Source: Chloroflexota bacterium (GTDB taxonomy: Bacteria; Chloroflexota; Anaerolineae; Anaerolineales; Villigracilaceae). Taken from it: a DNA stretch of 64,000 nt. The stretch spans positions 248,001 to 312,000 of the forward strand of contig JACPVF010000013.1 of NCBI GenBank assembly GCA_016191845.1, written 5' to 3'. Within the stretch, counting starts at the first letter, position 1. Each line of letters opens with the position of its first letter. Below are positions 40,727 through 48,750 of this stretch, piece by piece. Below the pieces are notes generated by a model. It searched no databases and was not told the origin of the DNA. It worked only from the letters and a program-made list of their open reading frames with translations. A program made the translations under genes and the position numbers.

Positions 40727-40754
40727 AAAGCAGTACTCGCAGGAGTGCTGCTTT
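40727..40754 (+). terminator. Terminator of tRNA-Thr
   Basis: AAAGCAGTACTC (40727-40738) pairs with GAGTGCTGCTTT (40743-40754) with one G-T pair, followed by TTTG. It is the last feature before the AT-rich island. Confidence 0.88.
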
Positions 40755-40915
40755 TTTGTTGGGAATTGTACCCTATTGATTTTTAAAGAGAGGGAGTGAC
40801 AAGAAAAGCCTACATAGAGAGAATGCTTAGAGATTCAATCCAAGAACTCAGAACCGCTGAATTATCTTTTTGATGAATTCCACCCGAATTGCAGGTATAG
40901 CTTTACTCCTGTGCT

Positions 40916-41443
40916 TTAGGAGGGTTTATATTTAGTCACAATTTTAGGCTCTATTAGTTCCTGTAAATCTTCTTTTCCCACAGCTTCTTTCATTACCTTT
41001 TTACTCAATTTTCCGTTTTTCAAATTATCTGAAACAGATTTTATAAAAAATAATCCATATTTTCTAATTAACTCCCCATGATTCTTTTGTGAAAATGTCG
41101 AAGGCTGTAGCATAAAATTAATCCAATAATAAACAGCATCAATAGAAATTACATCGTCCAGCCGATAATATTCCCCAACATTATGCTCAAGGATATTTTT
41201 ATAACATTTATTAGAAACAACTGTATTTGAAAGTTCCGATATTATTGTCTCATCAAAAGCGCCAATAGTTCTACGAATATTAAAAGCATTTTGGGCAATT
41301 TCTTTATAAAGGGATAACCTTATACTATTTAATTTATTTTTCTCTGCAAACCAATTCTTTACAGGCTCAGAAAAGAAGGTTGTCATAGCGGCAGTAATAA
41401 AAGCCGCTATCATGCCAAGAATTGTTAGTGCCGTATCACTCAT
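40916..41443 (-). CDS. AT-rich membrane-anchored protein of unknown family (175 aa)
   Basis: I do not recognise the family. The product is 175 residues. One N-terminal membrane segment (ALTILGMIAAFITAAMTTFF) is followed by a helical, lysine- and asparagine-rich cytoplasmic portion (SIRLSLYKEIAQNAFNIRRT). It overlaps the upstream gene by eight bases. Its membrane-anchor start resembles that of the next gene (FSEPVKNWFAEK here; LKEPLDNSLSK there), so the two may be related by duplication or interact. Base composition is far more AT-rich than in the flanking glycosyltransferase and PadR genes. The gap 40755-40915 contains no gene I can support. Confidence 0.6.
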   Translation of the reverse strand: MSDTALTILGMIAAFITAAMTTFFSEPVKNWFAEKNKLNSIRLSLYKEIAQNAFNIRRTIGAFDETIISELSNTVVSNKCYKNILEHNVGEYYRLDDVISIDAVYYWINFMLQPSTFSQKNHGELIRKYGLFFIKSVSDNLKNGKLSKKVMKEAVGKEDLQELIEPKIVTKYKPS

Positions 41444-41948
41444 TTGATTTTCCTAAAGGGAGTTTAGTTTTAGGGGGAATACTACTATTAGATTTTGCTG
41501 CCAATCTTGCATTACGTTTATCTATTGCTAAATACATAAGACGGAATCTATAGAAAACATAGAAAAATATTGTAGTTGAAAAAATACATATAAATAAGAT
41601 TATTATTGTAGAAACAATATATCTGAAAGTGTCGGCAGGATTACCGCTTACTCCAAATGTCAGAAATGTAATACTACCAATCAGTACAGTGAAAGCTAAT
41701 ATAGTAAGAATTATTATTCTATTAAATTCTACAAGAATAGCAAATTCATCTTGACTGTATAAATTACTGATAGATTCATCTTTTGCTTTTTGCTTCTCGC
41801 TCCTAAATCTCCACCAACTAGAGACTTTAGACAGGCTATTATCTAATGGCTCTTTCAGATACGACGAAGCAAGGTTTATGATGATAGCCACAACAACAGC
41901 TGTGAACCACCATGCGGGAGAGTTTAGATTGCCAAGGATTTCAATCAT
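41436..41948 (-). CDS. AT-rich three-TM membrane protein of unknown family (170 aa)
   Basis: I do not recognise the family. The product is 170 residues with membrane segments at about 13-30 (WWFTAVVVAIIINLASSYL), 76-98 and 108-135. A basic/acidic stretch lies between the first and second (SEKQKAKDESISNLYSQDEF). The start ATG at 41948 has GGAGG spaced eight bases upstream on this strand; the alternative TTG at 41963 is within that site. It overlaps the downstream gene by eight bases. It is AT-rich and part of the three-gene minus-strand island beside tRNA-Thr. Confidence 0.62.
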   Translation of the reverse strand: MIEILGNLNSPAWWFTAVVVAIIINLASSYLKEPLDNSLSKVSSWWRFRSEKQKAKDESISNLYSQDEFAILVEFNRIIILTILAFTVLIGSITFLTFGVSGNPADTFRYIVSTIIILFICIFSTTIFFYVFYRFRLMYLAIDKRNARLAAKSNSSIPPKTKLPLGKSNE

Positions 41949-41968
41949 TTTAATTTCCTCCAATACAT

Positions 41969-42628
41969 TTATTGGTTTATGGGTAGAGGTGAAGGCAAGA
42001 GTATTTCAATCTTAACTGTTGGGTCTATATCACCAGCCCAAATAATTGGCTCAAGCAAAAATCTTAAGTTATTTCGTAATGCAACTTCGGGAATTTCATA
42101 AACAATTGCACCCGCCCCCGAATCTCCATAAAGAAGAGCAGGCAATTCAGGCAAACCAAAATCAACGGCCATAATTTTAGGAGCATATCTGTTCCCCAAA
42201 TCATCTGCAATTACTGTTTGAAGCGAGTCCATGTAATGATGACTGCCATTCACTATCCGAATCTTTACTACAACAAAGATATAACCCTCCCTTGGAGGAA
42301 ATCCATGATTGGTCTTGCGGTAAGCATTTACTTCATCAATGACCAATGTAATATTTCCAGCAATAACTGTAAAACCTACTTGTCCACGGGCACTAATTTC
42401 ATACTCACCAAAATCAACGGGTGTCCCTACAACTGTAGGTTTCGGAGTTAATGAGGGGATTACCGATGGTAATTGCAAAATAACATTGTTATTTATTGGC
42501 TGGCTTTTTAATACTGTAAATACAGTTACTAAAATAAGAGCACCAGCACCTATTAAAGAAGCTATTACTGTTGCTACAGGGTTTGTGAGTTTCAGCGTAT
42601 CTTTTTTTATTCCCGGTCGGTTTTGCAT
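41969..42628 (-). CDS. AT-rich membrane-anchored DUF4352-like protein
   Basis: The product is 219 residues. A single membrane segment (VATVIASLIGAGALILVTVF) follows a short cytoplasmic tail. The external part begins with a Pro/Thr-rich linker (PSVIPSLTPKPTVV) and then a beta-rich domain resembling DUF4352 (GYIFVVVKIRIVNGSHH, YAPKIMAVDFGLPEL). The start ATG at 42628 has AGGAGAAG upstream. It is the first gene of the AT-rich island; its promoter would lie in the 42629-42760 gap, which I cannot resolve further. Confidence 0.65.
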   Translation of the reverse strand: MQNRPGIKKDTLKLTNPVATVIASLIGAGALILVTVFTVLKSQPINNNVILQLPSVIPSLTPKPTVVGTPVDFGEYEISARGQVGFTVIAGNITLVIDEVNAYRKTNHGFPPREGYIFVVVKIRIVNGSHHYMDSLQTVIADDLGNRYAPKIMAVDFGLPELPALLYGDSGAGAIVYEIPEVALRNNLRFLLEPIIWAGDIDPTVKIEILLPSPLPINQ

Positions 42629-42760
42629 AATAACTTCTCCTGAAAAAAATTTTACCACTAAGTAATTTAAAAAAACACATGTTCTGTTTTTAGCCATATG
42701 GATTTACTCACTTTGGAATTTCAGAGGCCTTAGTGAAAACATCAGACTTTTGTTTTTCCT

Positions 42761-42801
42761 TTGACTCAATATAGTATTAATACTATAATACTAGTACTAT
42801 A
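42761..42801 (+). promoter_or_regulatory. padR promoter with two overlapping palindromic operators
   Basis: TTGACT (42761-42766), a 17-base spacer and TATAAT (42784-42789). A perfect 18-base palindrome TATAGTATTAATACTATA spans 42770-42787 in the spacer and -10 region. A second, imperfect one (TATAATACTAGTACTATA) spans 42784-42801, ending five bases before the ATG. PadR-type repressors bind such TACTA/TAGTA-type inverted sites, so this is a likely autoregulatory operator. No ribosome-binding site separates it from the ATG at 42806. Confidence 0.75.
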
Positions 42802-42805
42802 AATT

Positions 42806-43375
42806 ATGTCCCTAAAACACGCCATCCTCGGGTTTCTCTCCTTTGCCCCGCTCACGGGCTATAACCTCAAAAAAGCCTTCGACCGCTCGGTGCAGCATTT
42901 CTGGCCCGCCAACCAGAGTCAGATCTACCGCACGCTGGCCGAACTGACCGAAGAAGGCCTGGTCGAAAAGGAAGTCATCGAGCGCGAAGAGCGGCTCGAC
43001 ATGAAGGTCTACACCATCAGCGAGGCGGGCCGCGCCGAACTGCATGCCTGGCTGTCCACGCCCCTGCCCGAGCAGGACGACCGCGAGCCATTTCTGATCC
43101 AGGTCTATTTCGGCGGGCAGCTCTCCGACGGAGAACTGCTGAACGTGATGCGTCAGCGACTGAGGTCCACGCAGGAGCGGCTGGCTGTCTACGAGGCGGT
43201 CTTCCAGTCCGTGCAGAAGACGCCCAGCCAGATCGACGATCCGCGCGCGGTGTTCCTGTCGGTGCTCACGCTCGAAGCGGGCTACGTCAACAACAAGTCC
43301 ATCGCCGCCTGGCTGGCCTCCGCCATCGAGCGCATCGAACGCAAGGACTATTCCATCCACATAGGAAATTCATGA
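42806..43375 (+). CDS. PadR-family transcriptional regulator
   Basis: The product is 189 residues. The N-terminal winged helix begins with SLKHAILGFLSFAPLTGYNL, the typical PadR start; SQIYRTLAELTEEGLVEKEV is the recognition-helix and wing region. EAGRAELHAWL follows, and then a helical dimerisation domain that fits the Vir-like PadR C-terminal form. It likely represses itself and the linked protease gene through the palindromes on its promoter. The start codon follows the -10 box closely, so the message may be leaderless. It overlaps the next gene by ATGA. Confidence 0.93.
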   Translation: MSLKHAILGFLSFAPLTGYNLKKAFDRSVQHFWPANQSQIYRTLAELTEEGLVEKEVIEREERLDMKVYTISEAGRAELHAWLSTPLPEQDDREPFLIQVYFGGQLSDGELLNVMRQRLRSTQERLAVYEAVFQSVQKTPSQIDDPRAVFLSVLTLEAGYVNNKSIAAWLASAIERIERKDYSIHIGNS

Positions 43376-44214
43376 ACAAAATCATCCGCAACATTCTCAT
43401 CGTCGCGCTCTTCACTGTGGGCGGCGGCTGGCTGGGCATCTGGCTCAACCAGGTCACAAGCAACACCCAGCCGCCCATGCAAAGCCTGGGAGTGCTGGTC
43501 TGGCTGACCACGCCCGCACTGGCGGGGATTCTGTTGCGGGCCTTCGGCGGGGATGGCTGGAAGGATGCGGGCTTCGGGCTGGCCCTGCCCTCAGGCTGGA
43601 TCTGGTACCTGGTGTCGCTCCTGGTCTATCCGCTGGCCGCGTTGCTGACCTTTGGGCTGGGTGCGCTCCTGGGCGTCGTCCACGCGGACGGGTTCGCCGC
43701 GCAAGGCTTCGGCGCGTATCTCTCCGCCGCGGGCGTCATGTTGGTCGGCTCGCTGATGAAAAACATCTTCGAAGAATTCGCCTGGCGCGGCTACCTCACC
43801 CCTCGCCTGGACGCGGCCAAGGTCCCACCGATGTTGAATCATCTCATCGTCAGCCTGCTGTGGATGACCTGGCACCTGCCCTATTACTTTTATTACCTTG
43901 ACCGTCAAACACTGAACAGCGCACTCACCGTCAGCCTGCCTGTGTTTCTGCTCATGGGCTACCTCGTCATGTTCCCCACGGCGATCCTGTTCGGTGAACT
44001 GCGTCTGCTGAGCAAATCCGTCTGGCCCGTGTTCCTCCTGCACAACGTCATCAATGCGTTGAGCATGCCTTTACTGATCAATGGTTTCATTCATGTGGAT
44101 GGTCCGCTGGGAACGATCCTCACCCCCACCAACGAAGGCCTCTTTGTCTCCCTGCTGTTTGGCCTGGCAGGCTGGATGCTGTATCAACGCCGCATGAAAC
44201 TTCAGAACCCCTAG
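43372..44214 (+). CDS. CPBP-family intramembrane metalloprotease
   Basis: The product is 280 residues with about seven hydrophobic segments. The glutamic motif is EEFAWRG at residues 134-140 (EExxxR), and a conserved histidine lies in WMTWHLPYYF near residue 168. A third motif region (FLLHNVINAL) supplies the later H. These are the zinc-ligand positions of the CAAX-prenyl-protease-2/CPBP family, whose bacterial members process small peptides or signal proteins. It overlaps padR by ATGA, so expression is PadR-controlled. Substrate unknown. Confidence 0.93.
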   Translation: MNKIIRNILIVALFTVGGGWLGIWLNQVTSNTQPPMQSLGVLVWLTTPALAGILLRAFGGDGWKDAGFGLALPSGWIWYLVSLLVYPLAALLTFGLGALLGVVHADGFAAQGFGAYLSAAGVMLVGSLMKNIFEEFAWRGYLTPRLDAAKVPPMLNHLIVSLLWMTWHLPYYFYYLDRQTLNSALTVSLPVFLLMGYLVMFPTAILFGELRLLSKSVWPVFLLHNVINALSMPLLINGFIHVDGPLGTILTPTNEGLFVSLLFGLAGWMLYQRRMKLQNP

Positions 44215-44298
44215 TACAAAAAACCCGTCTGCTCGCTCCGATGGGGGTGCTACAATCCATGTGACATCACACACCTTTTTTGTTGCGGCGGTGGACAC

Positions 44299-45468
44299 AT
44301 GGCAAGATTCCCGAGCAAGCCCGAAACCCAAAGACTGACCAGCCAGGCAGATCATCTCTATCGAGCGGGGCAGCGTTCTGAGGCCATCCGCCTCTACAAC
44401 GAAGCCTTGCGACTGGAGCCAGACTGCGTTTATGTGCTGGTCCAATGCGGCATGGCCCTGCAGGAAAGCGGTTCGCCCGACCAGGCTGTGCGCAGATACA
44501 ATCGCGCCATCGACCTGGATCCGCAATACGCCCCCGCCTACTACGGCCGCGCCTGGGCCAAAGGCTGGAAGAAGGATTTCAAGGGTGAGCTTCAAGATGC
44601 CCAAAAGGGCTATCAACTCGACCCCAATCATCCTGGCATGTACTTGAGGCGCATCGGCGCGGCCCTGACAGGCATGAAACGCTTTCAAGAAGCCATTAAT
44701 GCCTACACGAAAGCTATCGAGACGAACCCAAGCGATGAAGGTACCCTGCTCAATCGCGCCATCTGCTACAGGCAGATGAAACAATATGACTTAGCCTTGC
44801 GGGATCTGGATCGTGCCTTGCAGCTTGACCCCGATTGGGATTGGGCCTTTGCCCAAAAGGGATTGGTCTACGAGGAGATGGGCCAACCGAAAGAGGCCCT
44901 GGTCAACTACGACAAAGCCTTGTTCTATAATCCCAGATATGGCCCCGCCCTGGAAGGACGGCAACGGGTCCAAGGTGGAGCCAGAAGCACATTCAGGGCC
45001 AACGCCAGGGCAGGCAGGCCTGCTCAAGGGTCAGGTTGCGTTGACGTGGTTATGTTTTTCCTTTTATGCCTGATCGTTGCACCCCTCCTTTTATATTTGG
45101 GGATTTCAACCATCTACGATGACAACGAACTCCATGACCACGGGCGAACCGTCAATGCAGTCATCACAAATAGCAGGTCAGAAAATCAAAATGGCCGCAC
45201 ACTTTACGAGGTCCAGTTTAAATACAGTGTGGACGGCGGCTACATCTGGTACACCTGCTCGGACAATACAGGCAGGGTCAATTTGTGGTGCACGCTTCCC
45301 GAAGCGGAATGGGGGTCGGCCCTCGCTTCAGGGCAACGGCTGTGCTCTACCTTCCCGAGCGTCCCTGGGTCAGCCGTTTGGCCTATTCCACCCCCCTTTT
45401 CCATACGTTTGATAATCTGGTCGCAGTGGGAATGGGGATCTCGATTTGGGTACTCTTCCTCCTCCTGA
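44299..45468 (+). CDS. TPR protein with C-terminal DUF3592-like domain, apparently frameshifted near 45330
   Basis: The product as read is 389 residues. Residues about 10-235 contain at least six TPR units (for example EAIRLYNEALRLEPDCVYVL and EAINAYTKAIETNPSDEGTL). A membrane segment follows (VDVVMFFLLCLIVAPLLLYL), and then a DUF3592-like strand region (VNAVITNSRSENQNGRTLYE). The frame then becomes odd (RLCSTFPSVPGSAVWP) up to 45468. In the other frame the next bases read AVLYLPERPWVSRLAYSTPL followed by a membrane segment to 45503, as expected for the end of the family. A one-base loss around 45325-45345 is the simplest explanation. ATG, no strong ribosome-binding site seen. Confidence 0.8.
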   Translation: MARFPSKPETQRLTSQADHLYRAGQRSEAIRLYNEALRLEPDCVYVLVQCGMALQESGSPDQAVRRYNRAIDLDPQYAPAYYGRAWAKGWKKDFKGELQDAQKGYQLDPNHPGMYLRRIGAALTGMKRFQEAINAYTKAIETNPSDEGTLLNRAICYRQMKQYDLALRDLDRALQLDPDWDWAFAQKGLVYEEMGQPKEALVNYDKALFYNPRYGPALEGRQRVQGGARSTFRANARAGRPAQGSGCVDVVMFFLLCLIVAPLLLYLGISTIYDDNELHDHGRTVNAVITNSRSENQNGRTLYEVQFKYSVDGGYIWYTCSDNTGRVNLWCTLPEAEWGSALASGQRLCSTFPSVPGSAVWPIPPPFSIRLIIWSQWEWGSRFGYSSSS

Positions 45469-45497
45469 GCCTCTCCAGACGCCAAAAAGGAACTTCT

Positions 45498-45539
45498 CAT
45501 TAAGCAAAAAACGCCAGGCCTGGCGTTTTTTGCTTAATG
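45498..45539 (+). terminator. Perfect 42-base palindromic terminator
   Basis: The 21-base arm at 45498-45518 (core AAAAAACGCCAGG) is followed at once by its exact complement to 45539. It lies between the convergent TPR gene and AOR gene and works for both directions. Confidence 0.92.
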
Positions 45540-45540
45540 A

Positions 45541-47268
45541 TTACTCAATTCCATCAAAGATGTGGTCGAGTGTTTCCTCGCTCACATCGAAGACTGCGCC
45601 ATTTTCGGGCAGGGCCTCGCGGGTCATCCACTCGGGCAGGCGGTCGTCCTTGGCGGTGAAGCCAGCACGACGATTGAACTCGCGCTCCAAGCGGATGGCC
45701 TGCTTGCCTAATTCCTGCAGGATATTATCGGGCAGGTCGTCCCAACCGTAACGTGCCTTGAGCAGGCGTTTGACTACGCCGTCGGGCGTGGCGGCATAGC
45801 CAAAGCCCGCGAAGATGCAGGCCCCGATGGTGTCGTAGCCTGCCATGTTCAACTGCGCGTTGCGCGAAACATCGCGCTGCACATTCGGGTCGAGGTGGTT
45901 GATCTGCGCGCGGATGGTCAGGCCGCAGGTGTGGTCCGCACCCTGTGGTGTGGTGGCGTAGGTCACGCCCGTGCCCTTGATGGAGCGCGGTTCGTAAGCT
46001 GACATGGCCTGTCCCTTCACGGCAGGTACATGCTCGATGTTGTACTTCTTGCCGACCGTCACCGCCCCGTCGCCGAGGATGTGACCCAACTCCGTGCCCG
46101 CGCGGATCTCGTCGATCAACTTTTGCGCGTCCTCTTCGCTGCCCCAGCGCATCAAGCCTGCCTCGGCAGCCACCCCCAACGAGCCGCCAATTTCGATGGA
46201 GTCCAGCCCCAGGTCGTTGACGTGCCAGTTCAGGCGTCCGATGGCATCCAGCGAGTCGATGTCCACGTTGGTACCCATCAGGCCGATGGTCTCGTACTCG
46301 AGCGGCGAGACGATGATCTTACCATCCTCCCCGCCGAAGACGTTCGAGCATTTGATGGTGCAACCCGCCATGCAGGCATGTGACGGGTCGGATGGTTTGC
46401 CGCGCGTCAACGTGAACTCGCGCAGGGTCTCGCCGCTGATGGCTTCCACGTTGTCGCAGGTGCCACGCGAGAAGTTATGCGCGGGCAGCGCCGCAAAGCG
46501 CTGGGTCATCTGCGCCATGGCGGCTGTGCCATAGTCCCGATACGTGACCGACTGCGGGTGCTCCATGACGGCTTTGGTGTAATCCTTCTGCGCGATCTTG
46601 AAGGCCTCGGGGTCGGCGATGGGCGGTTTCTGCCCACCTGTGTTGTCGAACACGATGGCTTTGAGCCCCTTCGAGCCCATGACCGCACCCAAACCGCCCC
46701 GTGCAGCGATGCGCGAGGGGATCTTATCCTTGTCGAGATTCTGGATGCCTGCAGACTTCATGCGCATCTCGCCGCCTGGGCCGATCAGCGCAATGGCCAC
46801 CTTGTCACCATATCGTTCAAGCAGTTTGGGCGCAGTGGCGTACACGCCCACACCCGCGAGTTCGTCGGCCTTCTCCCATTTCGCACCGTGGAGCGAGAAA
46901 TGCAGGACCCAAGTTCCATCCTCGGTAGGCTGGTCTTCGAGGATCAACGCGTGGATGCCCATGGTCGCCATGTGCAAGCCTGTGCGCCCGCCCGCATTGG
47001 CTTCCTTGATGCCGCCCGTCAGCGGGGACTTGCCGCCGATCGAGATGCGGTCCGTGGACGAGAGCATGTGTCCCACCAACAGGCCCGGGGCGAAGATCAG
47101 TTTGTTGCCAGGGCCAAGCGGGTCACAGGTCGGGTCGACTTCGTCGAGCAGGATGTGATCGAGCAGGCCACGCCCTCCTAAACGGGACCAGGATTCAGGA
47201 ACGGGTTCGCGTTTCAGTTCCTGGGTGCGAACGTTGACGCGCCAGACCTGGGATCGATTTTCCGTCAT
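45541..47268 (-). CDS. Aldehyde:ferredoxin oxidoreductase family protein (AOR), copy 1
   Basis: The product is 575 residues. The AOR N-terminal domain has RLGGRGLLDHILLDEVDPTC, NKLIFAPGLLVGHMLSSTDR and ISIGGKSPLTGGIKEANAGG, the pterin-binding pattern. Iron-sulfur ligands appear near residues 291-300 as CMAGCTIKC, a C-x3-C-x3-C rather than the usual C-x2-C-x3-C. DTIGACIF supplies the fourth cysteine region. The enzyme oxidises aldehydes to acids with a tungsto- or molybdo-bispterin centre, passing electrons to ferredoxin. The start is ATG 47268 with GGAGAG upstream. The stop touches the bidirectional terminator. It follows a transaminase gene by 50 bases on the same strand. Confidence 0.93.
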   Translation of the reverse strand: MTENRSQVWRVNVRTQELKREPVPESWSRLGGRGLLDHILLDEVDPTCDPLGPGNKLIFAPGLLVGHMLSSTDRISIGGKSPLTGGIKEANAGGRTGLHMATMGIHALILEDQPTEDGTWVLHFSLHGAKWEKADELAGVGVYATAPKLLERYGDKVAIALIGPGGEMRMKSAGIQNLDKDKIPSRIAARGGLGAVMGSKGLKAIVFDNTGGQKPPIADPEAFKIAQKDYTKAVMEHPQSVTYRDYGTAAMAQMTQRFAALPAHNFSRGTCDNVEAISGETLREFTLTRGKPSDPSHACMAGCTIKCSNVFGGEDGKIIVSPLEYETIGLMGTNVDIDSLDAIGRLNWHVNDLGLDSIEIGGSLGVAAEAGLMRWGSEEDAQKLIDEIRAGTELGHILGDGAVTVGKKYNIEHVPAVKGQAMSAYEPRSIKGTGVTYATTPQGADHTCGLTIRAQINHLDPNVQRDVSRNAQLNMAGYDTIGACIFAGFGYAATPDGVVKRLLKARYGWDDLPDNILQELGKQAIRLEREFNRRAGFTAKDDRLPEWMTREALPENGAVFDVSEETLDHIFDGIE

Positions 47269-47318
47269 GAATTCTCTCCATTCCATCATGGCCTCGGGCT
47301 GACGCCCTCGCCATGATA

Positions 47319-48689
47319 TCAACCGAACAAACTTTGCACCGCCTCGCGGAAGACTTGCGTGTGATAGTCCACATCAGCCTGGGTGGTCTCGGGTGAGATA
47401 AGCGCCATGTTGTGGAACGGGGTCATCAGGATACCGCGGTTGAGCGCGTACAGGTGCATATAGCGGTCCAACTCGGGGTCGACGGCAGCGTGGGCCTCGC
47501 CGCCGTTCTTCGGCGGCCTGGGGCGGAACCAGTACTCGGAGCGGTTGCCCAGCCGCTTGACGATCCACGGCAGGTTGAATTCCTGGATGACCGACTCGAC
47601 GCCTGCGGTGAATTGCTCCTGTAGTTTGGTGGCCTTGACATAGAAATCGTCGGTCAGGACATTTTGCAGGGTGGCTTTCATCGCCGCAATGGACAGGGCA
47701 TTGCCCGCCAGGGTCCCACCGATGCCGCCGACATCCGCATCATCGAGATTAAGGCGTTCGGCAAAGGCCTGCGAGACTTGCTCGGTGAAACCATAGATCG
47801 CGGCGGGAACACCGCCAGCCAGGGGCTTGCCGAGGGTCAGGAAGTCAGGCTGGAGACCGTGGGCGGCGGTGTATCCGCCAGGCCCTGCACAAATGGTATG
47901 CGTCTCATCAATGATGAGATAGGTACCATATTTGCGGGTCAACTCGCGCAGCGCCTCGTGGTAACCAGGCTCGGGGTGGATGATACCGATGTTGGTCATG
48001 ACAGGTTCGGCCAACACAGCGGCCACGTCCCGCGCAGAGAGCGCTGTTTCGAGTGCGGCGATGTCGTTGAACTCGATGACCTTGGTCGTCTCGCGCGGGT
48101 CGATCTGTGGACCCATGTTGTTGGGGCGCGACATGGGCGTGCCTTCTTCGTCGAGAGTCATGAAGGTCTCGTCGACGGTGCCGTGATAGCAATAGTTGAA
48201 GACGAGGATCTTCGGGCGGCCCGTAATCATGCGCGCCATGCGCAGCGCAAAGCGATTGGCGTCGGTGGCGGTCAGTGCAAACTGCCAGTATGGCAGCCCG
48301 AAGCGGCGCTGCAATTCCTCGCCCACCCAGATAACGTCTTCGTACGGAAGCATGAGCGTGATGCCCTTCTGGGCCTGCTCAGTAATGGCCTGCACTGTGG
48401 CCTCGGGCGCGTGCCCCGTCATGGCACCTGTGTCGCCCAGACAGAAGTCGATGTAGGTATTACCGTCCATATCAGTGAAGCGCGCCCCCCTGGCGGACTG
48501 AACGAAAACAGGGAACGAGCCCGCCCAACGGATCATCCACAACATGGGCACGCCGCCGTGGAGCGACTTGCGGGCGCGCTGATACAGTTCATAGGATTTA
48601 GGGTGGCTTTTATGAAAGAGGGCTTCTTCAGATTGCAGTAGTTGAGTAAGTTTGTCGCGGTTGATGGATTGGGTCATGATGGTTTTCAT
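47319..48689 (-). CDS. Class III (glutamate-1-semialdehyde-type) PLP aminotransferase
   Basis: The product is 456 residues. It has the class III fold pattern with GARFTDMDGNTYIDFCLGDT, VFNYCYHGTVDE, IIDETHTICAG (the PLP aspartate-equivalent strand) and DFLTLGKPLAGGVPAA, whose lysine would bind PLP. It resembles the glutamate-1-semialdehyde 2,1-aminomutase-like subgroup more than GABA transaminases. The activity could be amine or amino-acid transamination or an aminomutase reaction; the substrate is not readable. It precedes the AOR gene by 50 bases and is probably in the same operon, so its aldehyde product may feed the AOR. An ATG at 48677 is an alternative start. Confidence 0.88.
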   Translation of the reverse strand: MKTIMTQSINRDKLTQLLQSEEALFHKSHPKSYELYQRARKSLHGGVPMLWMIRWAGSFPVFVQSARGARFTDMDGNTYIDFCLGDTGAMTGHAPEATVQAITEQAQKGITLMLPYEDVIWVGEELQRRFGLPYWQFALTATDANRFALRMARMITGRPKILVFNYCYHGTVDETFMTLDEEGTPMSRPNNMGPQIDPRETTKVIEFNDIAALETALSARDVAAVLAEPVMTNIGIIHPEPGYHEALRELTRKYGTYLIIDETHTICAGPGGYTAAHGLQPDFLTLGKPLAGGVPAAIYGFTEQVSQAFAERLNLDDADVGGIGGTLAGNALSIAAMKATLQNVLTDDFYVKATKLQEQFTAGVESVIQEFNLPWIVKRLGNRSEYWFRPRPPKNGGEAHAAVDPELDRYMHLYALNRGILMTPFHNMALISPETTQADVDYHTQVFREAVQSLFG

Positions 48690-48692
48690 GGC

Positions 48693-48745
48693 AGGGGCAC
48701 AGCAGAGCGAGGCTGATTTTGACCATCCCGCACCGCCGTGCCCCT
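48693..48745. repeat. Inverted-repeat element AGGGGCAC/GTGCCCCT
   Basis: The arms AGGGGCAC (48693-48700) and GTGCCCCT (48738-48745) flank a GC-rich centre with partial internal pairing. It lies between two transaminase genes and may be a REP-like element or a processing site. Confidence 0.5.
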
Positions 48746-48750
48746 ACAAA

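Noticed and set aside
40646-42790. Attachment-site duplication of the tRNA-Thr 3' end
   Set aside because: I looked for a repeat of the last ~20 bases of the tRNA on the far side of the AT-rich island and saw none; no integrase is present.
44299-45503. Separate small gene at 45285-45503
   Set aside because: The frame continues the DUF3592 pattern of the TPR gene and ends at the same terminator, so a frameshifted C-terminus explains it better than a new gene.
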